Counted from the first letter of the stretch, positions 10,555-21,136 are shown. The stretch is DNA of 64,000 nt from Eledone cirrhosa (GCA_964016885.1 OZ024743.1:190091404-190155403); one strand, 5' to 3'. Notes: generated by a model not told the origin, from the sequence alone. Numbers and translations are program-made.

Positions 10555-13470
10555 GCTTTCTTTATTAACCACAAGGGTTTACACAAAGTAGACATTAAGG
10601 ACAGTACAGAACGGTAAAAATGGGCATTTCTGCGTGTAAAAAAACAAAAAAACAGAGGATGTAATAAAAGAACAATGAAACATTCCTCAATAGGGGGAGA
10701 CTTCCGAGGGCCATCGTGGAGAAAGCCCATTAAAAAAAAAAAGCTGACCCTGACGACCAGGGCAATTGTCCTCTCCCAGTTTTCCACCTTCAATTTACAG
10801 GCATATACTCAGAGCCATTCTTGCCTCTCTCACCCATCTTTCAACAAAAAGCTGGGAAGACTACACCTCCCTTTCTACCCTGATTTTCCTTTTCAAATGA
10901 AATTGGAAAAAGTTAATCAGGGCATCACCGAAGAGGTAAGTGCTCGTTTTCAGCCCTTTCAGACGCGTCCACCATACTATCTCTTTCGCCATGGTCACCA
11001 GACAGATAAAAATTGCCTGCCCTTCCCGGCTAAAGCAAGAGGGCGGGGCAATCCTCACGATGGACTCAGCTGATAGTCGGATCCGTTCTACACGCGACAG
11101 CAGGTGTTCGACATAAACCCACAAGTCAGCAATGCTCGGACACTGGACGAGTGCATGCAGGAGGGTTTCATCGCCCTGCGCACATATCAAACATGCCCGG
11201 CTGACGGCACCTCCATGCCTGTAGAGTTTATCCCGAAATGGCAAAGCCCTTCGGTAGCACTGCCAGGCCAGAGATTTCTGGAGGTTGTCCATAGGCCCCG
11301 GCCCGAAAGTTCTTCCAAAGAGATTGGTTAGTTGATTTTCGTCGACGCCTAGAGTTTCCCCAAGTACGTCGTCGCTCTTCCCCTCCACTAATCCTCTATA
11401 GAACGCCAAGGTGGAATTTCCACCGATCACATTGCCCGATTGGTCGAGGGCTGTGTGCGCCTGAAGACATTCCAGTCTCCAAGCGCTCCCTTTCGGTCTT
11501 CGCTTGACCCAGGACTGCAGCTCCGTCAAGGAGATGAGCTGGGGAAAGATGCGTCTATCAAACGGCGACCACAACTGATCACCGTCGAGGAAGAGGTGAC
11601 GATGTCGAAGCCTGAGCGCGTGTCTGCGCATCATGAGCCACAGCATGCTCAGCCCTCCACGTAGCGGGTGTTGACAGCAGATGGACCGCCTGACCATCGG
11701 AGCGCGTCCCTTCCACAAAAAGCGAAAAAGAAAACGCTCCAGCGCAGTCAGGCGAGGCTTAGGACAAGGCACGACGGTCAGGCGATAGTAGATGACGGAC
11801 GCGATGTACGCGTTAGCCACCTCCGCTCGACCTTTCAGGGATAGCTTCCTCTCCGCCCATTTCTGGGTGAGATAAGCCACCAGGCTCGTTACCTCATCCC
11901 AGATTTTGTCCGTCTGGAGGTCCGGACCGAACCAGACCCCTAGCAATTTAACCGGTCCGTCCGTCCAGCGCCCGACGACGCCGTTGGAGGCATGGGCCTG
12001 CCTCTCCAGGTGCCGAGCTGCAAGCCCACCGACTTTTCTTGGTTGATCATTGCTCCTGTCACCGCTTCGTATTCTCTTAGTGTAGTGCCGATCGCCTCGA
12101 TGTGTTTAGCGTTCGACACCACTACGGTGACATCGTCCGCATATGCAGACACGGATCTTCCGCATCCTAGTTCGCGCGGGACGCCTCTCAACGTCTCCAT
12201 TTTGTGCAGTAATGGCTCGAGAGTCAATACGTACAAGAGGGACGAGAGGGGACATCCTTGGCGGACCGAGCGCATGATGTTGAACGGTTCCGAAAGGTGA
12301 CCATTCACTCTCACCACAGAGCAGATGTCGCTGTGCATGGCAGCGATCCAGCCTCTGAAGACGGGCCCAAAGCCAGCCGCCCTCAGGACTGACGCCAGAT
12401 AACTATGGTCGACCCTATCGAAAGCTTTCGACTGATCTAAATTCATCAAGGACCCACCCGTGCCAGGTTCCCTAGCTACCCTCTCTACGATGTATCGCAT
12501 GAAGTGAAAGTTGTCGTGGATGGATCAGTCGGGAATAGCGCATGTCTGCATCTCTCCTACCAGACCACCAACGACAAGCGCCAACCTCTTTGCTAGTACC
12601 TTGGCTAAAATCTTGAACTCTGTTTTTAGAAGAGTTATGGGCCTGAAATTATCTATGTTATCCCCTTTGTTCGAACCCTTTTTCAGCAGCGCCACGGCGC
12701 CTCGGCTCACAGAGCTGGGAATTCTCCCGTTCTGTTGCCAGTTGCAGTAGACGTCCACCAAGAGGCCCCCGAACAAGTCTGGCATCTGTACATAAAGTTC
12801 ATAGGGCAGACCATCCAAACCAGGCGATTTACCCCTTGTGCAGCCAATCATTGCCTCTCATACTTCAGCGGCTGTTATCGGCTTTTCGCAACACTCCGCC
12901 TCAGTGATCGAGAGCCGCGGCAGTCCGTTGAGGTAGACACTAAAGTCCATCCCTCGATCCGGCCCGCCGCTGCCCCCGAACAGCTGAGCGAAGTGGCACT
13001 GAAAAGCTTCACACATTTTCCCGGGATCGAGTAGCATGCGCCCGTCGTGGTCCACCAAAGACTGGATCGTAGCTATGTTGCCACGACGCGCCTCCGCCAC
13101 TCGGGCCCATTGAACGGCTTTCGCCCCTTCGTGTCTGAGAGCACGCACTTTAGCTCTGACAACGCAGCCTTCGTTCTTTGCATTGAAGAATTCGTCAAGG
13201 GCCAATTTCGCTGCAAGTACGTCGGTCGCGATGTCTTTGCTAAGCGCCTCGTCTAATTTTCTAACTAGGTCTCCCTCTGCTCTATTTTTCTCCATTGCTA
13301 AAGCCTTACTAAACCTAATGGACTCTGTTCTAATCGCTCTTTTCAGAGCAAACCACCACTTGTTGTTGACGATGGCCCCCGTCAACGCCCCCTTAACTAG
13401 TTCGCTAATCCGGTCTCTGTAGGCCTTGCGCGCTGGTAATGACGCGTTTAGCTTCCAGTAGCCGCGTTTT
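10555..13470 (-). mobile_element. 5'-truncated Tx1/L1-like LINE, first copy (D1)
   Basis: The element runs from its 3' terminus at 10555 (read on the minus strand as ...TTGTGGTTAATAAAGAAAG) to an abrupt 5' truncation at about 13470, where the sequence switches within one base to the 530-bp repeat. It holds only the middle and C-terminal parts of ORF2 and the 3' UTR. From 11417 onward it is identical by inspection to the copy at 19083-21136. Between 10555 and 11416 it is clearly diverged from the matching part of that copy. Confidence 0.85.
10861..13462 (-). pseudogene. LINE ORF2 remnant (RT and C-terminal region), D1
   Basis: The frame covers the linker after the endonuclease, the reverse transcriptase and the C-terminal region. 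RT landmarks are GKSPGLDGLPYELY, motif A NLDQSKAFDRVDH, motif B RQGCPLSSLLYVL and the catalytic SAYADDVTVVV (about 12145). Downstream is a CCHC-type knuckle, CLICAQGDETLLHALVQC, whose spacing resembles zf-RVT regions of LINEs. Two nonsense codons (12858-12860 and 12525-12527) and a frameshift near 11940-11990 break the gene. Both nonsense changes look like CGA-to-TGA transitions. The endonuclease domain is absent through 5' truncation. The same lesions occur in the second duplicated copy, so the gene was dead before duplication. Confidence 0.85.
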
Positions 13471-13999
13471 GAAATGGAATATAAAATAAACCTATGGTTC
13501 CATCGACCCATCTATATAATACGAAACATAACAGAATGACGTACACATGTACTACATTGACAATCAGCCTATCATAATATATCTCTCTATATATATCTTC
13601 CAGAGGCTGCATTGGAAACCTTTTTGGACAGTTATGGAATATATAACGTCGTCGCTAACTCTTATCACCTACTTATTTTAAAAACTCCGGAGATAAAAAG
13701 CAAAGCCTGCTTTGTCGGTATTTGAACTCAGAATAATAAAAAAAAAATACCGTCATTAGATTTTGCAAGTGATTATGTCTGACACTCTAACGTTTCTGTT
13801 AATAAACCACCTCAACAACAACAATAACAACAGCAGCAATGATGGTGATGATTTCTTATATTGGCCACCAGAGCCGAAGATATTCGAGATAAAACAATGA
13901 TTAGAAACTATATGGAATGGGCATTAAATCAAAGGGAAAACAATGGGCATGACAATAACAGTAAGTGTAATAAATAGTCACGAAAACAATACAAATAAT
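13471..13999. repeat. ~530-bp direct repeat, right copy
   Basis: Matches 10029-10554 across its whole length and carries the same decayed SINE and LINE 3' terminus inside. It ends at acaaataata, after which unique sequence (acaaatgctaac) begins. A further identical copy at 21137-21665 comes from the tandem duplication. Confidence 0.8.
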
Positions 14000-14441
14000 A
14001 ACAAATGCTAACTATAACAGTTTCCCAATATGAAATTGGAACTGTGCTTTAGGGTAATTCTGAAGAAGCATCCACATAAAACCTTGGGCTACTCTGTCGC
14101 TCCACAGTTATTAAAAGTGCCCTCTTCACTGATAGTTGCTACATATATACAAATTCACTAAGATGGTTTAGCAAATGTCCATTTTTGTTGTCGATATTTT
14201 CGACGTTTATATTGTTGTTCTTGTTTGTACAATCACTATTTCGTTTCTACTCTATACGTTGTTATTGTTGTTGTTGTCGTTGCTGTTACTGCTGCTACTG
14301 GTACCTTCCCACCACTCGCATCATTACCGCAATGTACCAGGTCAGTAACACTATAATCAGAGTAACCTCTTCCCCCTCATATTTGTTCCTGCTTCCTCCC
14401 AAACACACACACACACACACACATATATAATATATTATATA
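14000..14441. other. Unassigned sequence ending in a (CA)n array
   Basis: No gene or known repeat recognised. There is a GTT/GCT-rich patch at about 14210-14300 and a (CA)n array at about 14403-14423, just before the Helitron 3' end. Confidence 0.5.
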
Positions 14442-15441
14442 CTAGCAGTGATACCCGGCGTTGCACGGGATAAGGTATTTTGGAACGCGGGCCGCCAACA
14501 GACCTAATCATGGAAAAACTGCATGCCTGGACAATATGTAAAGAAAATAAACCGAATACTCTGGTGGTTGGATAATCTTTAATATTTTACTCGATGAAGC
14601 AGGAAAAATGCAGGTTTTCAGCTAATGCGGGCCCTAGGGGATCAAGAAAATGAATTTTTTTTTATGTGCATAAATTTCGTGCATAATTATGTGCATAAAT
14701 TATGTGCATACTTATGTGCATAAATTATGTGCATAAAGTTATGTGTCTTGAAATTTTGGGATAATCGGCTAGACGCCTCAAAAACGCCCTAAAAAGCTTT
14801 AAAAAATGAAGTTTTTCACATAATGCGGGCTCTAGGCCATAAAACAAGTTGGATTTTCTTTGCTCACGGTATGAGGAAGAGACTGACTAATACATAGTTA
14901 CAATTTCAAGGAAATCGGTCTGACGTAACGCCTCAAAAAACCCCTAAAAACCTGAAAAAACGCGGTTTTTCACCTAGTGCAGGCGCTAGGGATCAAAAAG
15001 TTGAATTTACATAACACTCCCTGAAACATAAGTAATACGCATGTAAAGTTTGAAAACGATCGGTTGGGTATTTCTCGAGTTTTAGGGATTCAAACTCACA
15101 CACACACACACTCACACACACACACACACAGACAGACATCCTCAGAGAAGTGACGTAATGCAGACAGCCAGACATACAGACAGATATTATAAGGGCATGG
15201 CGTTATATGTATGTATCTATCTAAAAAGAGAAAGACTAAGAATTATAGAGAGCGATCGCTAAATCGCCTAATGCGGTCCCTAGGGCATTGAAAAATTGAA
15301 ATTTCTTTTGCTCAGAACACTCCCTGTAACATAAGTATTACATGTGTAAAGTTTGAAAACAGTCGGTTGGGTGTTTCTCGAGATTTAGGGATTCAAACTC
15401 ACACACACACAGACAGACATCCTCAGTTATATATATACAGA
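14442..15441 (-). mobile_element. Non-autonomous Helitron H1, minus strand, 1,000 bp
   Basis: On the minus strand it starts TCTGTATATATATAACTGAG at 15441 and ends with a GC-rich hairpin (cccgtgcaacgccggg) a few bases before a terminal CTAG (14445-14442), followed by T. A 5' TC, a 3' hairpin followed by CTRR, and a T after the end are the structural signature of Helitrons. The interior holds repeated modules with AACTCGAGAAA, CCAACCGATCGTTTTCAAAC and CTAGGGCC-like cores, so it appears built of duplicated 5' modules. No Rep/helicase frame is present, so it would need a helper. Identical copy at 22108-23107. Confidence 0.75.
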
Positions 15442-15483
15442 CTAGCAGAAAACCACCCGGTGGGCGGTTTGGTTTTCTGCTAG
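15442..15483. repeat. 42-bp palindrome with CTAG at both ends, between two Helitron 5' ends
   Basis: The segment begins ctagcagaaaacc and ends with its exact reverse complement ggttttctgctag, with a GC-rich loop (acccggtgggcggttt). It looks like a Helitron 3' terminal hairpin whose symmetry puts a CTAG on either strand. The minus-strand element H1 starts at its left edge and the plus-strand element H3 at its right edge. Copy at 23108-23149. Confidence 0.7.
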
Positions 15484-16403
15484 TCTACTTATATATATAA
15501 CCAGCAATTTCTCTGTCTGTCTGTCCGACAGTGGAAACACGTGCGTAGAGAGAGAGTGAGAGTGAAAGAAAGAGACAGACTACGAGAGGGGGATAGAGGG
15601 AGGGAGAGAGGGAGAGAGGGAGAGAGGGAGAGAGAGAGAGAATGAATAGACGCTAAAACACGTGCTACAGAAATATTACCTTCCCCTCTCCACTGACTTT
15701 GGTCACTGAGGCCGAGGGAATCGCTGGTTGCTATAGAGACACCTTGCACAAGCCAGAAGTAACCAGTTCGAGGCGGTTCTGACTTGACACCATGCGAAGA
15801 AAGTTGCCATTGAATTTGTGGTTGTTGCTGCTGATAATAAGGACCATTTGAAGAAGGTTGCTGCTGATGAGGTAATTTATTAATCAGATTGCGCAGTTCC
15901 ATAACCTACGTTTGATTTGTTCAATTTTTTCTTCAATTTTTAAATTTTTTTTTTTATTTCTTATTGAAAAAATATAAATAATAAAATAAGGTTAGAAATT
16001 TAAATACAATTAAATACGATTTAATTTCCATTTCCAGCAGCCAATGTCCAGTGTTCAATTTCATGAAAAAATTGGAAATAATTACAAAAATTGAAGTTTA
16101 ACTTTTGAACATTTGTTTTGACAATAAAAAAATATTTCCTTATTCACACCTAATGGTATGATTAAAATTTCATAGGAATATTTTTTTCTAACCGCCAGTT
16201 ATTTATTTTCTCCTTTTTCGTTTTAACATATATTTATTTCAAACATTTCACCGTATAGATAACATATATATTTATACATGCATAAAAGACACACCGAGAG
16301 ACGGTGAACATGTGGTGCCGAATACATTTCTCATCCAAATCTCAACACTATCAGTTGCTAGATTTGCTAGCAGAAAACCGCCCACCGGGTGGTTTTCTGC
16401 TAG
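15484..16403 (+). mobile_element. Non-autonomous Helitron H3, plus strand, 920 bp
   Basis: Starts TCTACTTATATATATAACC right after a CTAG and ends with the near-perfect hairpin gcagaaaaccgccc / gggtggttttctgc followed by CTAG at 16400-16403. The interior includes a GA-rich purine tract (15545-15640), an AT-rich half, and a minus-strand open fragment at 15650-15902 that may be captured host sequence. There is no transposase. Copy at 23150-24069. Confidence 0.7.
15650..15902 (-). other. Open coding-like fragment inside Helitron H3, possibly captured
   Basis: Read on the minus strand from an ATG at 15902, this gives about 80 residues of varied, glutamine- and proline-containing sequence: MELRNLINKLPHQQQ at the start, then QLSSHGVKSEPPRTGYFW. 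VKSE fits the sumoylation consensus. Beyond about 15650 the frame runs into a low-complexity LSLSLS tract encoded by the GA-rich repeat and cannot be real protein. Helitrons are known to capture gene fragments, which would explain a non-repetitive coding-like patch here. I do not recognise the source gene. Identical copy at 23316-23568. Confidence 0.3.
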
Positions 16404-16700
16404 TCTATATATCTAAAACAGAGAATGTCTGTCTGTCTGTCAGCTCACTAAAACTTGACAACCATCCAACCGATTGTTTTCAAACTTTAGACATGTAATA
16501 CTTATGGTCCTGTGAGTGTTTTGAGCAAAGATTATTTCAAATTTTCAATGCCCTAGGGACCGCATTAGGCGATTTAGCGTTCTCTCTATATAATTCTTAG
16601 TCTTTCTTTTTAGATAGATACATAGATATAACGTTGCGCCCTTATAATATCTGTCTGTATGTCTGCTGTCTGCATTACGTCATTATATACACACACACAC
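16404..16700 (+). mobile_element. Helitron 5' end H4, plus strand, truncated
   Basis: Starts TCTATATATCTAAAACAG immediately after the CTAG of H3, giving a 3'-to-5' Helitron junction. About 280 bases are closely similar to the first 280 bases of H1 (15441 down to 15150), including ctagggaccgcattaggcga. No 3' hairpin follows, so it is truncated. Copy at 24070-24366. Confidence 0.6.
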
Positions 16701-16744
16701 GCGCTCAGTGTATGTGTGTATATATATATATGTATCGTAATGCA

Positions 16745-16898
16745 GACAGTAAGACATAGCTTTCCTTCCCCTCCAGCGTCTCTCTCTCTCTCCCTCCCGC
16801 TATCCCCCTCTTGTAGTCTGTCTCTTTCTTTCAGTCTCACTCTCTCTCTACGCGTCGGACAGACAGACAGAAATTGCTGGTTATATATTATAAGGAGA
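16745..16898 (-). mobile_element. Helitron 5' end H5, minus strand, truncated
   Basis: On the minus strand this begins TCTCCTTATAATATATAACC and continues with a purine-rich tract that matches the first 150 bases of H3 (15484-15640). It faces H4, so 16404-16898 is flanked by two Helitron 5' ends. Copy at 24411-24564. Confidence 0.55.
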
Positions 16899-17692
16899 TA
16901 TACAGCCGCTGTTCAGATAATTGCTTGTTGTTGACCAGATGTGAAGATTTTATTAGTGAGATTTATTTCGGTGGTTGATCAATGTAGTGTGGTAAGAATT
17001 TTGGTAATAACTATTGGCTTGATGGGTGATTCCATGAGTTGCTATCTTCCATATAAAGCGTTAGGTGTGTGTGTTTCAGTGAGTCGAAATGTATGGCTGT
17101 AATAGCCAATAGTGAATGAACTATAAAAAGGTCCCTATTTTGTTAATGTCATTTAGAAATAATTTACGTCAAATTTATTATGATTACACAGGAAAACAAC
17201 AAAGATTCACAATGAAATTGTGTATTATGTTTGTGTGATTGGTTTGGCGTGACCTAAGTGAAATCTTTCTGATTTTTTAACCCCAACTTTTCAGTCGTAA
17301 TTTATCTTTCTATCATTTTAACGACCGAGAAAAACAACGTGTATGCTTTCTGAAGAAACAGATCAAAACAACATGAGTTACCGCCCTTTTTTGAATGTGG
17401 GCACGAATGTAAATTAGCACTTGCGGCCCGCCTGATGATGAGCCATATCTCATACGGCCCGCTTCTCGAAAAAAGTTTCGCGACATAAGCCACCAAAACG
17501 AAGTAAATAGAATAAGTCGGGTATAGTGCGAGCCTATCTGTGTTTATTCCGCCAACCGGTGGGAATAATATTTCACGTCTCTCTGCTTATATACGCCACA
17601 CACACACACGCACAACCAGAGACAAGGACACACGCACACACATACACACTCACACATATATACATACATACACATATTTATATATAATAATA
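16899..17692. other. Unassigned sequence and simple repeats
   Basis: No gene recognised. Around 17590-17690 there are CA- and TA-rich simple repeats leading into the next SINE. The same stretch recurs at 24565-25358. Confidence 0.5.
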
Positions 17693-17869
17693 ATTGTTTC
17701 TACTTTTGGCACAAGGCCAGCAATTATCCAGTGTATTACTGGTACTTTATTCTATCGACCCCGTAATGATGAAAAGCAAAGTTAACCACAGCGGGATTTG
17801 AACTCAGACTGTAAAGGGACGTAACTATGCTAGAAAGCATGGCGTCCAACCCTCTACCGATACTGCCAA
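17693..17869 (-). repeat. Type 1 SINE, minus strand
   Basis: Complete apart from the last bases of the head. Carries gtttctacttttggcacaag at the tail side and gggatttgaactcagac, the complement of the B box. Its neighbour to the right is a type 2 SINE in the same orientation. Copy at 25359-25535. Confidence 0.85.
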
Positions 17870-17883
17870 ATAATAATAATGAT

Positions 17884-18095
17884 GATTTCTAGTATAGGCA
17901 CAAGGCCAGTAATATGCAAGGAGGGGAAAGTTGATTAAATCGACCCCAGTGCATGACTGGTATTTTATTTTATCGACACCGTAAGGATGAAAGGCAAAAT
18001 TAACCTCCGCTGGGTTTGAACTCAGAATGTAAAGGACTGTAACTCTATGCCACAAAGCATAGTATACGACTCTCTACCGATACTGTCAATCTACA
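17884..18095 (-). repeat. Type 2 SINE with central insert, minus strand
   Basis: Has the extra segment aaggaggggaaagttgatta that type 1 copies lack, then the shared body and a tRNA-like head ending ctaccgatactgtcaatcta. Copy at 25550-25761. Confidence 0.8.
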
Positions 18096-18100
18096 GTCAA

Positions 18101-18132
<32 letters not shown>

Positions 18133-18138
18133 AATAAC

Positions 18139-18180
<42 letters not shown>
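18096..18180. repeat. (AAAT)n and (AAT)n array at the duplication junction
   Basis: About 34 bases of AAAT repeats followed by AAT repeats. The tandem duplication junction lies at its right edge, where it joins the 3' end of LINE D2. In the second copy the matching array (25762-25857) joins unique sequence instead. Confidence 0.85.
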
Positions 18181-18182
<2 letters not shown>

Positions 18183-21136
18183 TTTCTTTATTAACCACAA
18201 GGGTTTACATAAAGTAGACATTAAGGACAGTGCAGGACAATGCAGGACGGTACAAATGGGCATTTCTGCGTGTAAAAAAACAAAAACAGAGGATGTAACA
18301 AAACTAACAATGAAAATAACAATGAAAAATTCCCCAATAGGGGGGAGACTTCGGAGGGACATTTGTGGAGAAAGCCCAGTAAAAAGCCACAATGACCCTG
18401 ACCACCAAGGCAAGTGCCCTCTCCCAGTTTTCCACCTTTAGTTTACAGATATATACTCAGAGTCGGCCCATTCACTCGGGCCATTCTTGCTTCTCTCACC
18501 CATCTTTCAACAAAATGCTGGGAAGAGAGCACTTCCTTTTCTACTCTGATTTTCCTTTTCAAATGAAATTTGAAAAAGTCAATCAGAGCATCACCGAAGA
18601 GGTAAGTGCTCGTCTTCAGCCCTTTCAAACGTGTCCACCATACTATCTCTTTCGCCATGGCCACCAGACAGATAAAAACTGCCTGCCCTTCCCGGCTAAA
18701 GGAGGAGGGCGGGGCAATCCTCACGATAGACTCAGATGATAGCTGGATCCGTCCTAAACGCGACAGCAGGTGTTCGACATAAACCCACAAGTCAGCAATT
18801 TTCGGACACTGGACGAGTGCGTGCAGGACGGTTTCGTCGCCCTGCGCGCATCTCGGACATGCCCGGCTGACGGCACCTCCATGCCTGTAGAGTTTATCCC
18901 GAACTGGCAAGGCTCCTCGGTAGCACTGCCAGGCCAGAGATTTCTGGAAGTTGTCCATAGGCCCTGGCCCGAAAGTTCTTCCGAAGAGATTGGCTAGTTG
19001 ATTTTCGTCGACGCCTAGAGTTTCCCCAAGTACGTCGTCGCTCTTCCCCTCCACTAATCCTCTATAGAACGCCGAGGTGGAGTTTCCACCGATCACATTG
19101 CCCGATTGGTCGAGGGCTGTGTGCGCCTGAAGACATTCCAGTCTCCAAGCGCTCCCTTTCGGTCTTCGCTTGACCCAGGACTGCAGCTCCGTCAAGGAGA
19201 TGAGCTGGGGAAAGATGCGTCTATCAAACGGCGACCACAACTGATCACCGTCGAGGAAGAGGTGACGATGTCGAAGCCTGAGCGCGTGTCTGCGCATCAT
19301 GAGCCACAGCATGCTCAGCCCTCCACGTAGCGGGTGTTGACAGCAGATGGACCGCCTGACCATCGGAGCGCGTCCCTTCCACAAAAAGCGAAAAAGAAAA
19401 CGCTCCAGCGCAGTCAGGCGAGGCTTAGGACAAGGCACGACGGTCAGGCGATAGTAGATGACGGACGCGATGTACGCGTTAGCCACCTCCGCTCGACCTT
19501 TCAGGGATAGCTTCCTCTCCGCCCATTTCTGGGTGAGATAAGCCACCAGGCTCGTTACCTCATCCCAGATTTTGTCCGTCTGGAGGTCCGGACCGAACCA
19601 GACCCCTAGCAATTTAACCGGTCCGTCCGTCCAGCGCCCGACGACGCCGTTGGAGGCATGGGCCTGCCTCTCCAGGTGCCGAGCTGCAAGCCCACCGACT
19701 TTTCTTGGTTGATCATTGCTCCTGTCACCGCTTCGTATTCTCTTAGTGTAGTGCCGATCGCCTCGATGTGTTTAGCGTTCGACACCACTACGGTGACATC
19801 GTCCGCATATGCAGACACGGATCTTCCGCATCCTAGTTCGCGCGGGACGCCTCTCAACGTCTCCATTTTGTGCAGTAATGGCTCGAGAGTCAATACGTAC
19901 AAGAGGGACGAGAGGGGACATCCTTGGCGGACCGAGCGCATGATGTTGAACGGTTCCGAAAGGTGACCATTCACTCTCACCACAGAGCAGATGTCGCTGT
20001 GCATGGCAGCGATCCAGCCTCTGAAGACGGGCCCAAAGCCAGCCGCCCTCAGGACTGACGCCAGATAACTATGGTCGACCCTATCGAAAGCTTTCGACTG
20101 ATCTAAATTCATCAAGGACCCACCCGTGCCAGGTTCCCTAGCTACCCTCTCTACGATGTATCGCATGAAGTGAAAGTTGTCGTGGATGGATCAGTCGGGA
20201 ATAGCGCATGTCTGCATCTCTCCTACCAGACCACCAACGACAAGCGCCAACCTCTTTGCTAGTACCTTGGCTAAAATCTTGAACTCTGTTTTTAGAAGAG
20301 TTATGGGCCTGAAATTATCTATGTTATCCCCTTTGTTCGAACCCTTTTTCAGCAGCGCCACGGCGCCTCGGCTCACAGAGCTGGGAATTCTCCCGTTCTG
20401 TTGCCAGTTGCAGTAGACGTCCACCAAGAGGCCCCCGAACAAGTCTGGCATCTGTACATAAAGTTCATAGGGCAGACCATCCAAACCAGGCGATTTACCC
20501 CTTGTGCAGCCAATCATTGCCTCTCATACTTCAGCGGCTGTTATCGGCTTTTCGCAACACTCCGCCTCAGTGATCGAGAGCCGCGGCAGTCCGTTGAGGT
20601 AGACACTAAAGTCCATCCCTCGATCCGGCCCGCCGCTGCCCCCGAACAGCTGAGCGAAGTGGCACTGAAAAGCTTCACACATTTTCCCGGGATCGAGTAG
20701 CATGCGCCCGTCGTGGTCCACCAAAGACTGGATCGTAGCTATGTTGCCACGACGCGCCTCCGCCACTCGGGCCCATTGAACGGCTTTCGCCCCTTCGTGT
20801 CTGAGAGCACGCACTTTAGCTCTGACAACGCAGCCTTCGTTCTTTGCATTGAAGAATTCGTCAAGGGCCAATTTCGCTGCAAGTACGTCGGTCGCGATGT
20901 CTTTGCTAAGCGCCTCGTCTAATTTTCTAACTAGGTCTCCCTCTGCTCTATTTTTCTCCATTGCTAAAGCCTTACTAAACCTAATGGACTCTGTTCTAAT
21001 CGCTCTTTTCAGAGCAAACCACCACTTGTTGTTGACGATGGCCCCCGTCAACGCCCCCTTAACTAGTTCGCTAATCCGGTCTCTGTAGGCCTTGCGCGCT
21101 GGTAATGACGCGTTTAGCTTCCAGTAGCCGCGTTTT
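18181..21136 (-). mobile_element. 5'-truncated Tx1/L1-like LINE, second copy (D2)
   Basis: Same element and same 5' truncation point as D1. Positions 19083-21136 are identical to 11417-13470. The 3' part (18181-19082) differs from D1 at many positions and is closer to the LINE at 33305, for example in the 3' UTR and in gacggtttcgtcgccctg. The element is therefore a mosaic. The 3' UTR hairpin ccccaatagggg is at 18332-18343. Confidence 0.85.
18443..21128 (-). pseudogene. LINE ORF2 remnant (RT to C-terminus), D2
   Basis: RT is as in D1, including SAYADDVTVVV (about 19811) and the same two nonsense codons (20524-20526 and 20191-20193). The C-terminal end is better preserved than in D1: CPRCAQGDETVLHALVQC, then VWWTRLKGLKTSTYLFGDAL, and a tail RWVREARMARVNGPTLSIYL before the stop at 18443. 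That tail recurs in the LINEs at 41014 and 56985, so it marks the true ORF2 C-terminus of the family. The endonuclease domain is missing. Confidence 0.85.

Larger units (their letters stand above)
11417..18180. repeat. Tandem duplication unit, first copy of the identical block
   Basis: This 6,764-base block is repeated at 19083-25846 with a constant offset of 7,666. Every translated segment I compared is identical, and I saw no base differences when checking selected lines. Mismatches begin immediately to the left (11416 against 19082, then 11408 against 19074). On the right the match stops inside an (AAT)n array (18181 against 25847). Confidence 0.9.

Noticed and set aside
13047..13422. Plus-strand open frames within the LINE region
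   Set aside because: They are shadows of the minus-strand ORF2 and recur wherever the same LINE occurs.
14690..14760. Short repeated tgtgcataaat units that could suggest a CRISPR-like array
   Set aside because: Units are too short, spacers are absent and the context is a Helitron in an animal genome.
18045..18413. Minus-strand frame with a long leucine run
   Set aside because: The leucines come from the (AAT)n array, and the flanks are SINE and LINE 3' UTR.
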